Below, one piece after another: positions 1 through 7,262 of a DNA stretch of 10,368 nucleotides. A program made the translations under genes and the position numbers. Every line of letters begins with the position of its first letter. Positions within the stretch are counted from its first letter, which is position 1. The notes beneath the pieces were generated by a model. That model searched no databases. It was not told the DNA's origin and saw nothing but the letters and a program-made list of their open reading frames with translations. The stretch comes from Phoronis ovalis (Eukaryota > Phoronida > Phoronidae), in contig JAOXYB010064600.1 in assembly GCA_028565635.1 (NCBI GenBank), positions 1-10,368 of the forward strand. Reading direction: 5' to 3'.

Positions 1-42
1 ACAAAGAAAGTGTTACATACAACGACGCCTACACTACGACAA

Positions 43-73
43 TATGCCCATTCCACTATGGTGGATGGGCATA
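43..73. repeat. Short GC-containing hairpin
   Basis: The left arm, TATGCCCAT-T-CCAC (43-56), pairs with GTGGATGGGCATA (61-73). This gives 13 base pairs with one bulged T and a 4-nt TATG loop. It could be a remnant of an inverted-repeat element cut off by the window edge. No function can be assigned. Confidence 0.7.
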
Positions 74-235
74 AAAATGGGTAGACATCGGAATTCCTCA
101 TATTACATATAATTATTTAATTCAAGCATTTATGTAGGCAGTTTGTCTTTGTTTATGATATAATTGTCCTTGCAGCAATACTATTTCAGAAAAGTGATTA
201 TTTTTATGGCAAAGTCAAACATTTAAATATATATT

Positions 236-276
236 ATAAATTAAACATACATTAATTTAATCTATGTTTAATTTAT
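236..276. repeat. AT-rich perfect inverted repeat
   Basis: ATAAATTAAACATA (236-249) is repeated as its exact reverse complement at 263-276, with a 13-nt spacer. The arms are 14 bp and almost entirely A+T, so chance or slippage is a reasonable explanation. It may also be the centre of a decayed foldback element. Confidence 0.75.
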
Positions 277-809
277 TCAAATCTGCAGCATATATGTTTG
301 AAAGCCTGGACCTCTATTCATAAAACAGAATTTAATGTGCTTGTACTATCTTTATGATACACTAGGAACACCTTTTAGTAAAGGGTTGCATAATTTTAAT
401 AACAAATGGTTTGATAACATCCCCTGTGACCTTGGAATTATCCTGGAAGGCAACCCACTATAAATTCTGATAACATCAAAGAATTTAATTTTATGACTTT
501 TGGCCACACATTGATCCTAGATGACCTTAAAACAGACAAAAAACATCATAACAGGTAGATTCATGCGGCTTTATGATCTTTACCTTTCGACTTCTAAATA
601 ACAACACAACCCACTCCAGAGATGTCACTTGTCATGCGTGTAATGACAGTGCTTTTTGTATAACAACCTTTCCTGGTTAAAAACATATATGCTAAAAAAT
701 TTGATGTTTTGACCCTAAAACACTGTAAAAATCATGAAGATGACCTTTGTGTAACCCGATACCATAAGTTTTGCATGTTATAAGCAAATTTATAAGTTTG
801 ATACAGATT
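277..809. other. Gene-free AT-rich stretch with scattered TGACCT motifs
   Basis: No reading frame or RNA gene is visible here. The hexamer TGACCT, or its relative TGACCC, occurs at 427, 522, 710 and 741, all on the same strand. It then runs into the 18-bp array where it recurs every unit. The shared strand suggests these are decayed relatives of one repeat, though chance cannot be excluded. Confidence 0.5.
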
Positions 810-873
810 GACCTCATTTAGACATCTGACCTTATTTAGACATCTGACCTCATTTAGACATCTGACCTTATTT
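810..873 (+). repeat. 18-bp tandem array, 3.5 copies
   Basis: Units of GACCTCATTTAGACATCT begin at 810, 828 and 846, and a partial unit begins at 864. Copies 1 and 3 read GACCTCA, while copies 2 and 4 read GACCTTA. The alternation means the last step was duplication of a 36-bp dimer. Each unit junction contains TGACCT. Confidence 0.95.
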
Positions 874-1378
874 CATTTCCCCCTTAGCACCAAGTCCATA
901 CCTAGTCTTTCGTAACTCGAAGTATGAAAATTGGAAAAGAAAAAGAAAACATAAAATATCAATACATTGCACCTAACTGTGCACATAACCTGACCAAGCA
1001 GACTAAATATTATACTCAGTCATGACAATTATAGCCCACAATAATGAGGTAATAATTAATTAACAGTCATGGTGACACCCTGCTAATATTTTATTAACAC
1101 AGATTTTCTGTAGGAAATCATTAACTGTTCACATATTAAACAGATAATCCTTTACTATTTATTTCATTTCCAGTTTTATACAAGAATTTACTCCATAGTT
1201 TTATTTACATATTGGATTGTGATGTCATGGGTGACTCCTTTAAGGCAAATATATATAAAACAATGCAGTTAAGGTGGCTGTGAAAAACATATAATACCCT
1301 ATCTACAAATCTAACAGAAACCATATATAACCTCAATACTAAAAAAAAATGTTATGCTTCAGAGTATTTACTTTATAT
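874..1378. other. Gene-free AT-rich stretch
   Basis: No open reading frame with coding-like composition, RNA gene or repeat array is visible between the 18-bp array and the transposon at 1387. Base composition is the AT-rich background of the window. Confidence 0.6.
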
Positions 1379-1782
1379 CTTACTGGCCCGGGGGGGGGGA
1401 CTTCCTATATCGGTCTATATATACATGTGCCGCGCTTCAGGGTCGTTTTTCTGGGCTACCAGGATATTTCAGGGTGGGTATTTGATGTCAAAGGGATATT
1501 TCAGGGTGGGTTTGACATCAAGGCGATATTTCAGGGTGCGTGTTTTAAGATTTGTTTTGAGATTTTGATCGTCAACAGCTTTTAAAGGAGACAAAAGAAT
1601 TGGAAATGCCTTTTTTTTTTGTTTGTCAACTTTTTTCTGGCAGCACATAGACGATTTTTGAGGCCAAGGATATTTCAGGGTAGGTTTTTTGTCAATTCCG
1701 AGGATATTTCAGGGTCAGGGTTTGGACTCCTGCATCTCACACTCTACCTCATATAAAACAGAGTGCCCCCCGGGCTTACTGG
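1379..1782. mobile_element. Non-autonomous DNA transposon with CCCGGGGGG ends and 8-bp target duplication
   Basis: The element runs 1387-1774 (388 bp). Its ends are inverted: the left begins CCC, then ten G, then ACTTCC. The right, read on the minus strand, begins CCC, then six G, then CACTCTG. It is flanked on both sides by CTTACTGG (1379-1386 and 1775-1782), an exact 8-bp target duplication. The interior has no transposase. It holds five copies of a 14-bp core, GGATATTTCAGGGT or CGATATTTCAGGGT, at 1462, 1494, 1524, 1668 and 1702, spaced 30-34 bp within each of two clusters. An 8-bp duplication is typical of the hAT superfamily, so a hAT-type MITE is the likely class. That assignment is inference. 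A 78-codon frame across its left half is a by-product of the internal repeats. Confidence 0.88.
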
Positions 1783-2342
1783 TTTCATCATCCTGCAATT
1801 TAATATTAAATAAATGTGAACACTAAAATATCTATAAATAACTTATAACGGGATGAGTACAATTCCACTGTCTTTATAGTCCCGTTAGAAGTGAAGCTAA
1901 GATTTCATATAATCTATCCAAATAATTCTACTTCCCCTTAACTACAACTCAAAACCAAATGCAAGCTTCTTATTATTAATATTCCAGTGAAGTTGAGAGT
2001 CAGAAATTGTCAGCAACCAGTTAAGAGATCTTTCCTCAGGCACACGGCCTTTTGAAAAATTGACGTTTTCCTACGCAGAAATAATATCTTTTAATGAGCA
2101 TACATTTTCTAAAACATCATTAAGGAAGTTTATCTAATCACTCTGTTACACCTCCTTAAAACTGTTATGACAAAATCAACAGGGATTTGTTTAGTACTAC
2201 CATTTCATTTATAGTACAATGAAACGTACGTATTATCATTAAATGTCATTCACAGGTTTCATGGTGAAGGAAATTCAAGTCTTATTACGCCCATTACACT
2301 TTTACAATGACATACAAAAAAGTTATAAAAATATAGTTTTTC
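1783..2342. other. Gene-free AT-rich stretch
   Basis: This is AT-rich background with no supported gene. A plus-strand frame of about 37 codons starts after a CACAG near 2252, but it has background base composition at codon position 1 and is not taken as an exon. Confidence 0.55.
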
Positions 2343-2465
2343 TCAGTATTCGTCAGGATTCATAATCCCACTGTGCAAAGCTTCATAATCAGCTTGTGCA
2401 ATCATTTCAACAATACCATCTGCTATATTCAATTTCCCAAAAACAATTAGAATGTTAAAAGCTTC
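2343..2465 (-). CDS. Candidate terminal coding exon, unidentified
   Basis: A minus-strand frame of 40 codons opens directly after a TAG at 2468-2466, which could be a splice acceptor, and closes with TGA at 2345-2343. The peptide begins EAFNILIVFGKLNIADG, continues with VEMIAQADYEALHSG and ends IMNPDEY. Seventeen of its 40 codons start with G, far above the local G content, and few have G at the second or third position. That pattern is typical of coding DNA. Against it, the frame is short, the proposed acceptor has a poor pyrimidine tract, and I do not recognise the protein. An alternative acceptor inside the frame (ATATAG then CAGATGG) has a better tract. It could be the end of a small gene nested in the long intron, an alternative NOP14 terminal exon, a pseudogene fragment or chance. 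Confidence 0.22.
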   Translation of the reverse strand, partial: EAFNILIVFGKLNIADGIVEMIAQADYEALHSGIMNPDEY

Positions 2466-2722
2466 CTACAACCTCTGAATGGCTATATTTAACTATATAC
2501 ACCTTCACAGAAAACTAAGGACAGGCTAGAAAAATAATTAAACATTTTAATCGCACATGGAGACTAGGTTTATCAGTTTTATTAAATCATATTCTAAGAG
2601 AAGATATAGAATTAATTCAAACAGATACTGACCATTTTTAGTACATACTACCTTTTTGATATTGTAAAATGACTTAATTAATACAAGGGATTTCCAGAAA
2701 CCTCATACTGGATGGTGACTCA
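2466..2722. other. AT-rich stretch between the candidate exon and a poly(T) run
   Basis: Nothing with coding or RNA character is visible. The sequence is background intronic-type DNA. Confidence 0.5.
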
Positions 2723-3160
2723 TTTTTTTTTTTTGGCCTTTTTATGTGATTTCAGAATCTGGCAGATATCCTGATCCATTCAATAAATTGAGATCTGCGG
2801 TGAAGTTATACTGACGTACATTTTGTAAGCTAAGACCAGGAATGAACTTTACAATATCAAGAGTATCAGGCACACCACGGCATATCTGATATTAACAGAC
2901 TCCCACTGCATAGGAAATAAGAGAGAGAAAGGTTATAACCACCAGAGCCCCGAGATGAGGATACTGAACAACAGGCCCTGCCATATGGATATATATCTAC
3001 AATGGTTCATCCAATAAGAATTCCACTACATGTAGCAGAGTTACTCCAGCCATTCCCTAGATACATGTAGTCTTAAGCTTACAATACTAATCGACCACGG
3101 AGTATAGCAGACTTAACACAAGGCCAGGAAAACCTCCCAAAATTTTCGGTTACCATGGAC
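2723..3160 (-). repeat. GC-richer block ending in a 12-A run on the minus strand; possible retroposed fragment
   Basis: This block is less AT-rich than its surroundings. On the minus strand it terminates in 12 consecutive A at 2734-2723, as a SINE, LINE end or processed transcript would. Weak tRNA-promoter-like boxes are visible on the minus strand: an A-like TGGCCTTGTGT around 3124 and a B-like GGTCGATTAG around 3094. Several short frames are open in it on both strands, but none is convincing as coding. No flanking duplication was found, so a retroposon origin is only a suggestion. Confidence 0.25.
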
Positions 3161-3180
3161 ACAATTTTACAGTGCTTTTG

Positions 3181-4240
3181 TGGGGTAAGACCATTTATAC
3201 TTTATTAGACATACTTCAGTATGAGAATGGCTCTTATTTTTAAGTTACATTTACATGCAGAAAATAATTTATAGCCATGACATGTTTAAAACATTTTTGC
3301 CGCTTGTTTTTGTCTTAAATTAGCCAACAAAAGTATGCTTAAAACTTAAATTCCAATACATGCCATGCCTCAAATGGAAGCCTCTCTGTAGACATTTCTA
3401 ATAAATAAATATTATCTGGGTAAAATATTTAAGCTTTGTTAAATTACTGTTGAATGTTTTAAGTATATGTAAATCTTCTTAAACATTTGTTGTAATGTAA
3501 GAAAAACGGCAAAATTAAAAACATTTGACTTGGCATGCTTTTAGCCATAAAATCAATTGCATGGATAATTAGATTTAGCTCATGTACTATCTACTGTAAC
3601 TTAATAACTGTCTATGTGAAGATATAAAAATCTAATAGTTAATAGCACGGCCTAATAAGATATTTTTACAGTGAAAGTCTGAAGTTTGGCAAAGGAAAAA
3701 ACTTTGCAATGTAATTAAAAATCAATCACTTTAAGACAATCAGAATGAATGCATACCTCAAGCATTTTTCATTAAAACCTGGGCAGATATAATGTGCAAT
3801 TAAAAAACTACAATTAAAATTATAGTAATAATTTTCACATGATTTTATCTCTTGTTTCCTAAATGGAGATAAGTCATAAGTGAATAAAATTCAAAGCTTA
3901 ATTAGAAAGAGATTCTATTGATCATTATTCATATAGTGATAATGCACATCTTTCTAAATCAAGAATTCATAAATCATGTTAACATTGGAGCTTTGTGTGC
4001 GTGTGTTATATTGCACATCAGACTATTGTGTTTAATACGCTATATAAAAAAAAACAAAACCAGTAGGTGAGTTTATAGTCAGACCGTATTTCGCAAACTA
4101 TGTTAATAGACATGAATTGTTCCACTTTTTCTGAAAAAATGTCATTTTCAGGGAGAAATAATAGCAGCTTTAATTAGTTGGGTTTCAAGACAGAACATAC
4201 ATGTATATAAAAGAAATAAGCTTCAATATAAGCTGCTAAT
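3181..4240. other. Gene-free AT-rich stretch
   Basis: This is about a kilobase of very AT-rich DNA with no supported gene, RNA or array. Loose inverted similarity exists between about 3270-3345 and 3480-3553, both containing TTGCCG next to T runs. It is too gapped to call an element. Confidence 0.55.
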
Positions 4241-4400
4241 TTACAGTATAGTATGGGCCTTCTGCAGGTCGATCACTTAGTTACAGTATAGTATGGGCCT
4301 CCTGCAGGTCGATCACTTAGTTACAGTATAGTATGGGCCTTCTGCAGGTCGATCACTTAGTTACAGTATAGTATGGGCCTTCTGCAGGTCGATCACTTAG
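4241..4400 (+). repeat. 40-bp tandem array, exactly 4 copies
   Basis: Units begin at 4241, 4281, 4321 and 4361, each starting TTACAGTATAGTATGGGCCT and ending GATCACTTAG. All four are identical except one T-to-C change at 4301 in the second unit, which turns TCTGCAGG into CCTGCAGG. The near-identity points to recent expansion and probable length polymorphism. The units are more GC-rich than the flanks and contain the palindrome CTGCAG. There are no unique spacers between units, so it is not a CRISPR-type array. Confidence 0.98.
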
Positions 4401-4659
4401 TGAGCACTCCAGTAATTATATTTTAGTCAATAAAAATATCAGACATTCATAATTTGCTAGGCTCCAGTTGACTGAATTTTTAGTGTCCAGATATAAAAAT
4501 CAACATAAACTTAAGCCCAACAGTAAATAAACCACAAATTCTAACTATAAAATCCTTACGAGGTAAAAAACACTAGTTCCGTTAGATCGTCAACAGTCAT
4601 AATTTGTCAGAAATAAGCATATTTTCTAAAAAAAATAATGTAAGGATCTGTACCCTGAC
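4401..4659. other. AT-rich spacer between two tandem arrays
   Basis: No gene or structured repeat is visible in the 259 bp separating the 40-bp and 48-bp arrays. Confidence 0.6.
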
Positions 4660-4813
4660 AAAGACTGCTCTGAATATATGAAACAGCCAGGAGTGCATAA
4701 TGTACATGTATCTAAAGACTGCTCTGAATATATGAAACAGCCAGGAGTGCATAATGTATCTAAAGACTGCTCTGAATATATGAAACAGCCAGGAATGCAT
4801 AATGTATCTAAAG
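4660..4813 (+). repeat. 48/54-bp tandem array, 3 copies
   Basis: Units start AAAGACTGCTCTGAATATAT at 4660 (54 bp), 4714 (48 bp) and 4762 (48 bp), and the first four bases of another unit follow at 4810. The first unit carries an extra ACATGT near its end. The third has one G-to-A change (GGAGTGC to GGAATGC). Because 48 and 54 are multiples of three, the array keeps a minus-strand frame open for 67 codons that repeats a MHSWLFHIFRAVF peptide. That frame is judged a by-product of the array and not a gene. Confidence 0.97.
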
Positions 4814-5091
4814 TGAATTTATTAATTTGTTATTAAAATGACTAATTAAGAGTTTTAGGGAACATTTAACAGTTTTTTCTATTCACATGTGTACTAATAA
4901 ACAGACAGCAACTTGTTAAACTTCAAATTAAATATATTTCTAAAAATACTCAAATAGTAATATTATGCAGAAACCAGCCTCATCACATGCACACATTTAT
5001 CTTTTTAAGAAATATTCAAACTAAGTGAATTTTAAAGATATAATTTAACACTGGAAAAATATATTCATTTGTGGAAGTTCTGCTACAATAT
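4814..5091. other. AT-rich background
   Basis: Nothing supported is seen between the 48-bp array and the target duplication of the next transposon. Confidence 0.6.
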
Positions 5092-5379
5092 CATTGGTGC
5101 TAGACTTGCACAAGTCTAAAATGATAATTTTTTTGATAATGTTATTAATATTATGTTTCATAATCATTAAAACAAGAATTTTATTTACCATATATAAAAC
5201 AAGGGTATATATAAACACTGAAATTATGATATTTTATGTTCTATAAACGTTTTCTCCAACGAAATAACTGAAAATATGATATGTTGTGTTGTGAAAATAA
5301 AATATTTTAATATATTTAAAAAAAAAAATATAAAATAAAATATTTGGCCAGGCGGACTTGAGCCAGTCTACATTGGTGC
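5092..5379. mobile_element. MITE with TAGACTTG ends and 9-bp target duplication (copy 1)
   Basis: The element spans 5101-5370 (270 bp). The left end reads TAGACTTGCACAAGTCT. The right end, on the minus strand, reads TAGACTGGCTCAAGTCC, two and one changes respectively from the terminus of copy 2. It is flanked by the exact 9-bp direct repeat CATTGGTGC (5092-5100 and 5371-5379). The interior is very AT-rich and has no transposase. A 9-bp duplication is usual for Mutator-like (MULE) transposons, so a MULE-derived MITE is the best class, as inference. The perfect duplication suggests this copy is younger, or better preserved, than copy 2. Confidence 0.85.
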
Positions 5380-5900
5380 ATGATCATGTAATATAATAGT
5401 TGAAGATAACAATGTGAATCAAACAATCCATTAGGCATATGATATCTGACACTTGTCAAGTCTATATGGAATTATTTACCATATCATCATAACAATACTA
5501 ATTTTGATAACACTAATTACTTCAGTTCATTAATTTATTTGATAATCCAGTACATTTCCCTGCAGTATATAGCAAAATGTCAAATTCTAAATGAGTCGTC
5601 TGGCTAACTTAAAAAACTTTTTAACAAAAGCATTTATTATATATAATTGTTAAGAAAAATAATACATGTTAAAGACATATCATATTTTTTGTGTGTATAT
5701 GTGCTTTAAAATTAAATTATATAATTCTAAATTTCAGAATATGAAGTCATGTAATATTATCAGAATAAAAAACTAACAATCAATATAAAAAAATAATTTA
5801 AAAATCGATGTGAGTCTAGACAACGTGACTTACGTGTAAATTAAAAGTTATTTTCATGATGTATTGCATTATTTTCGAGAAATACATGTGTCTGCTATCG
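5380..5900. other. AT-rich stretch with a solitary MITE-like terminus
   Basis: At 5448-5464 lies GACACTTGTCAAGTCTA. Its last 14 bases match the right terminus of the TAGACTTG family, apart from a missing base pair step in the centre. No partner end or target duplication is evident. The rest is AT-rich background with no supported gene. Confidence 0.4.
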
Positions 5901-6183
5901 TTTGCAACGAAGTGTGATCCTGTGGTAAAGTGGTATTTCGTTTGTGACGTCACATTTTATAATGTGGACATTAGTTATGCAGCAAAGGCATCACTGCATT
6001 AGTTTGAACCACAGCGGGCACATTTTTGTGATATGATAATAACGTGGATTAAATTAACTTTGCACAAAGATTCCCGCTGCGGTTCTTGCTAATGTGGCAA
6101 TGCCTTCGCTGCATAACTAATATGCACTTTACAAAAAGCGACGTCACAAATGTATTTGCCACTGTATCGCACTTTGTTGCAAA
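5901..6183. mobile_element. Foldback/MITE-like element with about 125-bp inverted arms
   Basis: The left arm (5901-6030) and right arm (6061-6183) are imperfect reverse complements around an AT-rich loop of about 30 bp. The outer ends pair as TTTGCAAC and GTTGCAAA. The best internal block is ATTAGTTATGCAGC (5970-5983), matched exactly by 6108-6121. AACCACAGCGGG near 6008 pairs with CCCGCTGCGGTT near 6073. The left arm contains GTGACGTCAC (core TGACGTCA at 5945-5952, a CREB/ATF-type palindrome), and the right arm has the one-base variant CGACGTCA. No coding frame and no clear target duplication were found, so the exact ends are uncertain. Confidence 0.82.
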
Positions 6184-6997
6184 AAAGTGTATTTTATATG
6201 GCTTAACTTAAGTAATGATCACGTTGGCACCATTAGCTACTGATGCAACAGTATACCTGTGTCCATAGCGCCATGAAAAAATTAAACAAGCCAATAAGAA
6301 CCATTTAAAGATGAACATATGTTTTCTCATGGATCCTAATTTTACAGGTTAAAGCTTTTGATGTACTATTAAATTCTCCTATTTAAATATACCAAAAAAA
6401 AAAAAAGAAAATTATGTAAAAGTATGTGGCATTCACTTAAAGCCTGACCTTCACCTCTGCCTTTTACAGTGTTCTTCTTACATAACCGACAACAATAGCT
6501 ATAATTGGCACCTGACTATTCTATTTTTGACAAGGGTTGGTAAAGGGATCTCAATTCATAAAATGGGTTCTTATACAGTTCTGTACATATACAAGTACAT
6601 CGATAATCAAAAATGTATTCAAAATGCATATATATGCTTTCAACACTCGCTATGGCATCAAATACACAGAGCCAGAATTGCGTATAGAAGCGATAAATAT
6701 GAAGCATACAACTAGCCGAGGCATATCAGGAGGTTCACTATAAACATATATTTTGTTGTTTTACATCCAACAACTTTGCCAAAGTCATCTCATAATGCTA
6801 TTTTCAAGTACATTACAAACGGTGAATAATTAAATATTGCGGCTTTATATGAATACCATGTAAAATTAACAAACTACGGTGTTGCTTACTTGAGCAGGCA
6901 ATGTGTATATTTGACATACCAGTATGCAACTGGTACTTACAGAACTTTTATACCTGGGTTCAGCCACAATAGATGAAGTAACAAGTAGCTATTTCAG
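6184..6997. other. Gene-free AT-rich stretch
   Basis: There is a 13-A run near 6394-6406 and several 60-70 codon frames on both strands around 6516-6743. Those frames overlap each other, carry no recognisable motif and have AT-driven residue composition, so none is called. A perfect minus-strand donor-like GTAAGT occurs near 6939 without a convincing exon in front of it. Confidence 0.5.
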
Positions 6998-7198
6998 TGC
7001 CACCTTTAGACTTGCTCAAGTCCTTATGAACATAAAAAAAAAATTTAAAAAAAAATATGTTTAATTCTCTTTTTGACGGCTAACATATATATGATAGTAT
7101 AATTAAAAACACTGATGTAAAACACATAAAAAAGAGAAATAACCATTAATTTTTTTTTTTTTAAGTTCACAGGGACTTGAGCAAGTCTATGCCACATT
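6998..7198. mobile_element. MITE with TAGACTTG ends and 9-bp target duplication (copy 2)
   Basis: The element spans 7007-7189 (183 bp). Both ends read TAGACTTGCTCAAGTCC inward. The inverted match continues through TTATGAACATA on the left and CTGTGAACTTA on the right (3 differences), then into A runs, giving about 37 bp of terminal inverted repeat. The flanks are TGCCACCTT (6998-7006) and TGCCACATT (7190-7198), a 9-bp duplication with one change. The interior is AT-rich and non-coding. It is the same family as the element at 5101-5370: same termini, same duplication length, different interior length. Confidence 0.88.
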
Positions 7199-7245
7199 GG
7201 ACTTTAAGTAAGAAATACATACATACAGATGGGTAGCCAACCCTA

Positions 7246-7262
7246 TAAACTTGCTTAAATCC
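7246..7262 (+). repeat. Decayed solitary terminus of the TAGACTTG MITE family
   Basis: TAAACTTGCTTAAATCC differs from the family terminus TAGACTTGCTCAAGTCC by three transitions. The similarity fades into TATTGTACCTGAAA, which loosely follows the left end of copy 2. No matching right end was found nearby. Confidence 0.45.

Noticed and set aside
1349-1585. 78-codon plus-strand frame
   Set aside because: It lies across the left end and internal repeats of the 388-bp transposon. Its repeated GGxFDxKxIFQG-like peptide is just the 30-34-bp repeat read in frame.
2755-2813. Plus-strand terminal exon after TTTCAG ending KLRSAVKLY and stop
   Set aside because: The acceptor is good but only 18 codons follow, and equally plausible frames run through the same bases on the other strand. 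There is no supporting neighbour exon.
2744-3190. Several minus-strand short frames, including one with VPDTLDIVKFIPGLSLQN and one with a hydrophobic segment
   Set aside because: Multiple overlapping frames look protein-like in this GC-richer block, and they conflict with each other. A frame of about 50 codons open by chance is expected in a window this size.
3270-3553. Old inverted-repeat element
   Set aside because: Only loose, heavily gapped similarity between AT-rich arms and no target duplication.
4597-4800. 67-codon minus-strand frame
   Set aside because: It is a direct translation of the 48/54-bp tandem array, with the same peptide three times and no non-repeat coding sequence.
4241-4813. 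CRISPR array
   Set aside because: The repeats are head-to-tail with no unique spacers, and the genome is eukaryotic.
6516-6743. Three overlapping 62-68 codon frames on both strands
   Set aside because: They overlap one another and have AT-driven composition, no motifs and no splice context.
6881-6900. Further TAGACTTG-family terminus (TTACTTGAGCAGGCA)
   Set aside because: It has too many differences from the terminus and no partner end.
6939-7006. Minus-strand exon before a perfect GTAAGT donor
   Set aside because: Only about 16 codons are available before a stop or acceptor-like TAG, with no conserved motif. It also abuts a transposon target site.
7007-7189. Mariner-type TA duplication for MITE copy 2
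   Set aside because: TA flanks can be drawn by moving the ends inward, but copy 1 has an exact 9-bp duplication outside TAGACTTG...CAAGTCTA and copy 2 has 8 of 9 at the same place.
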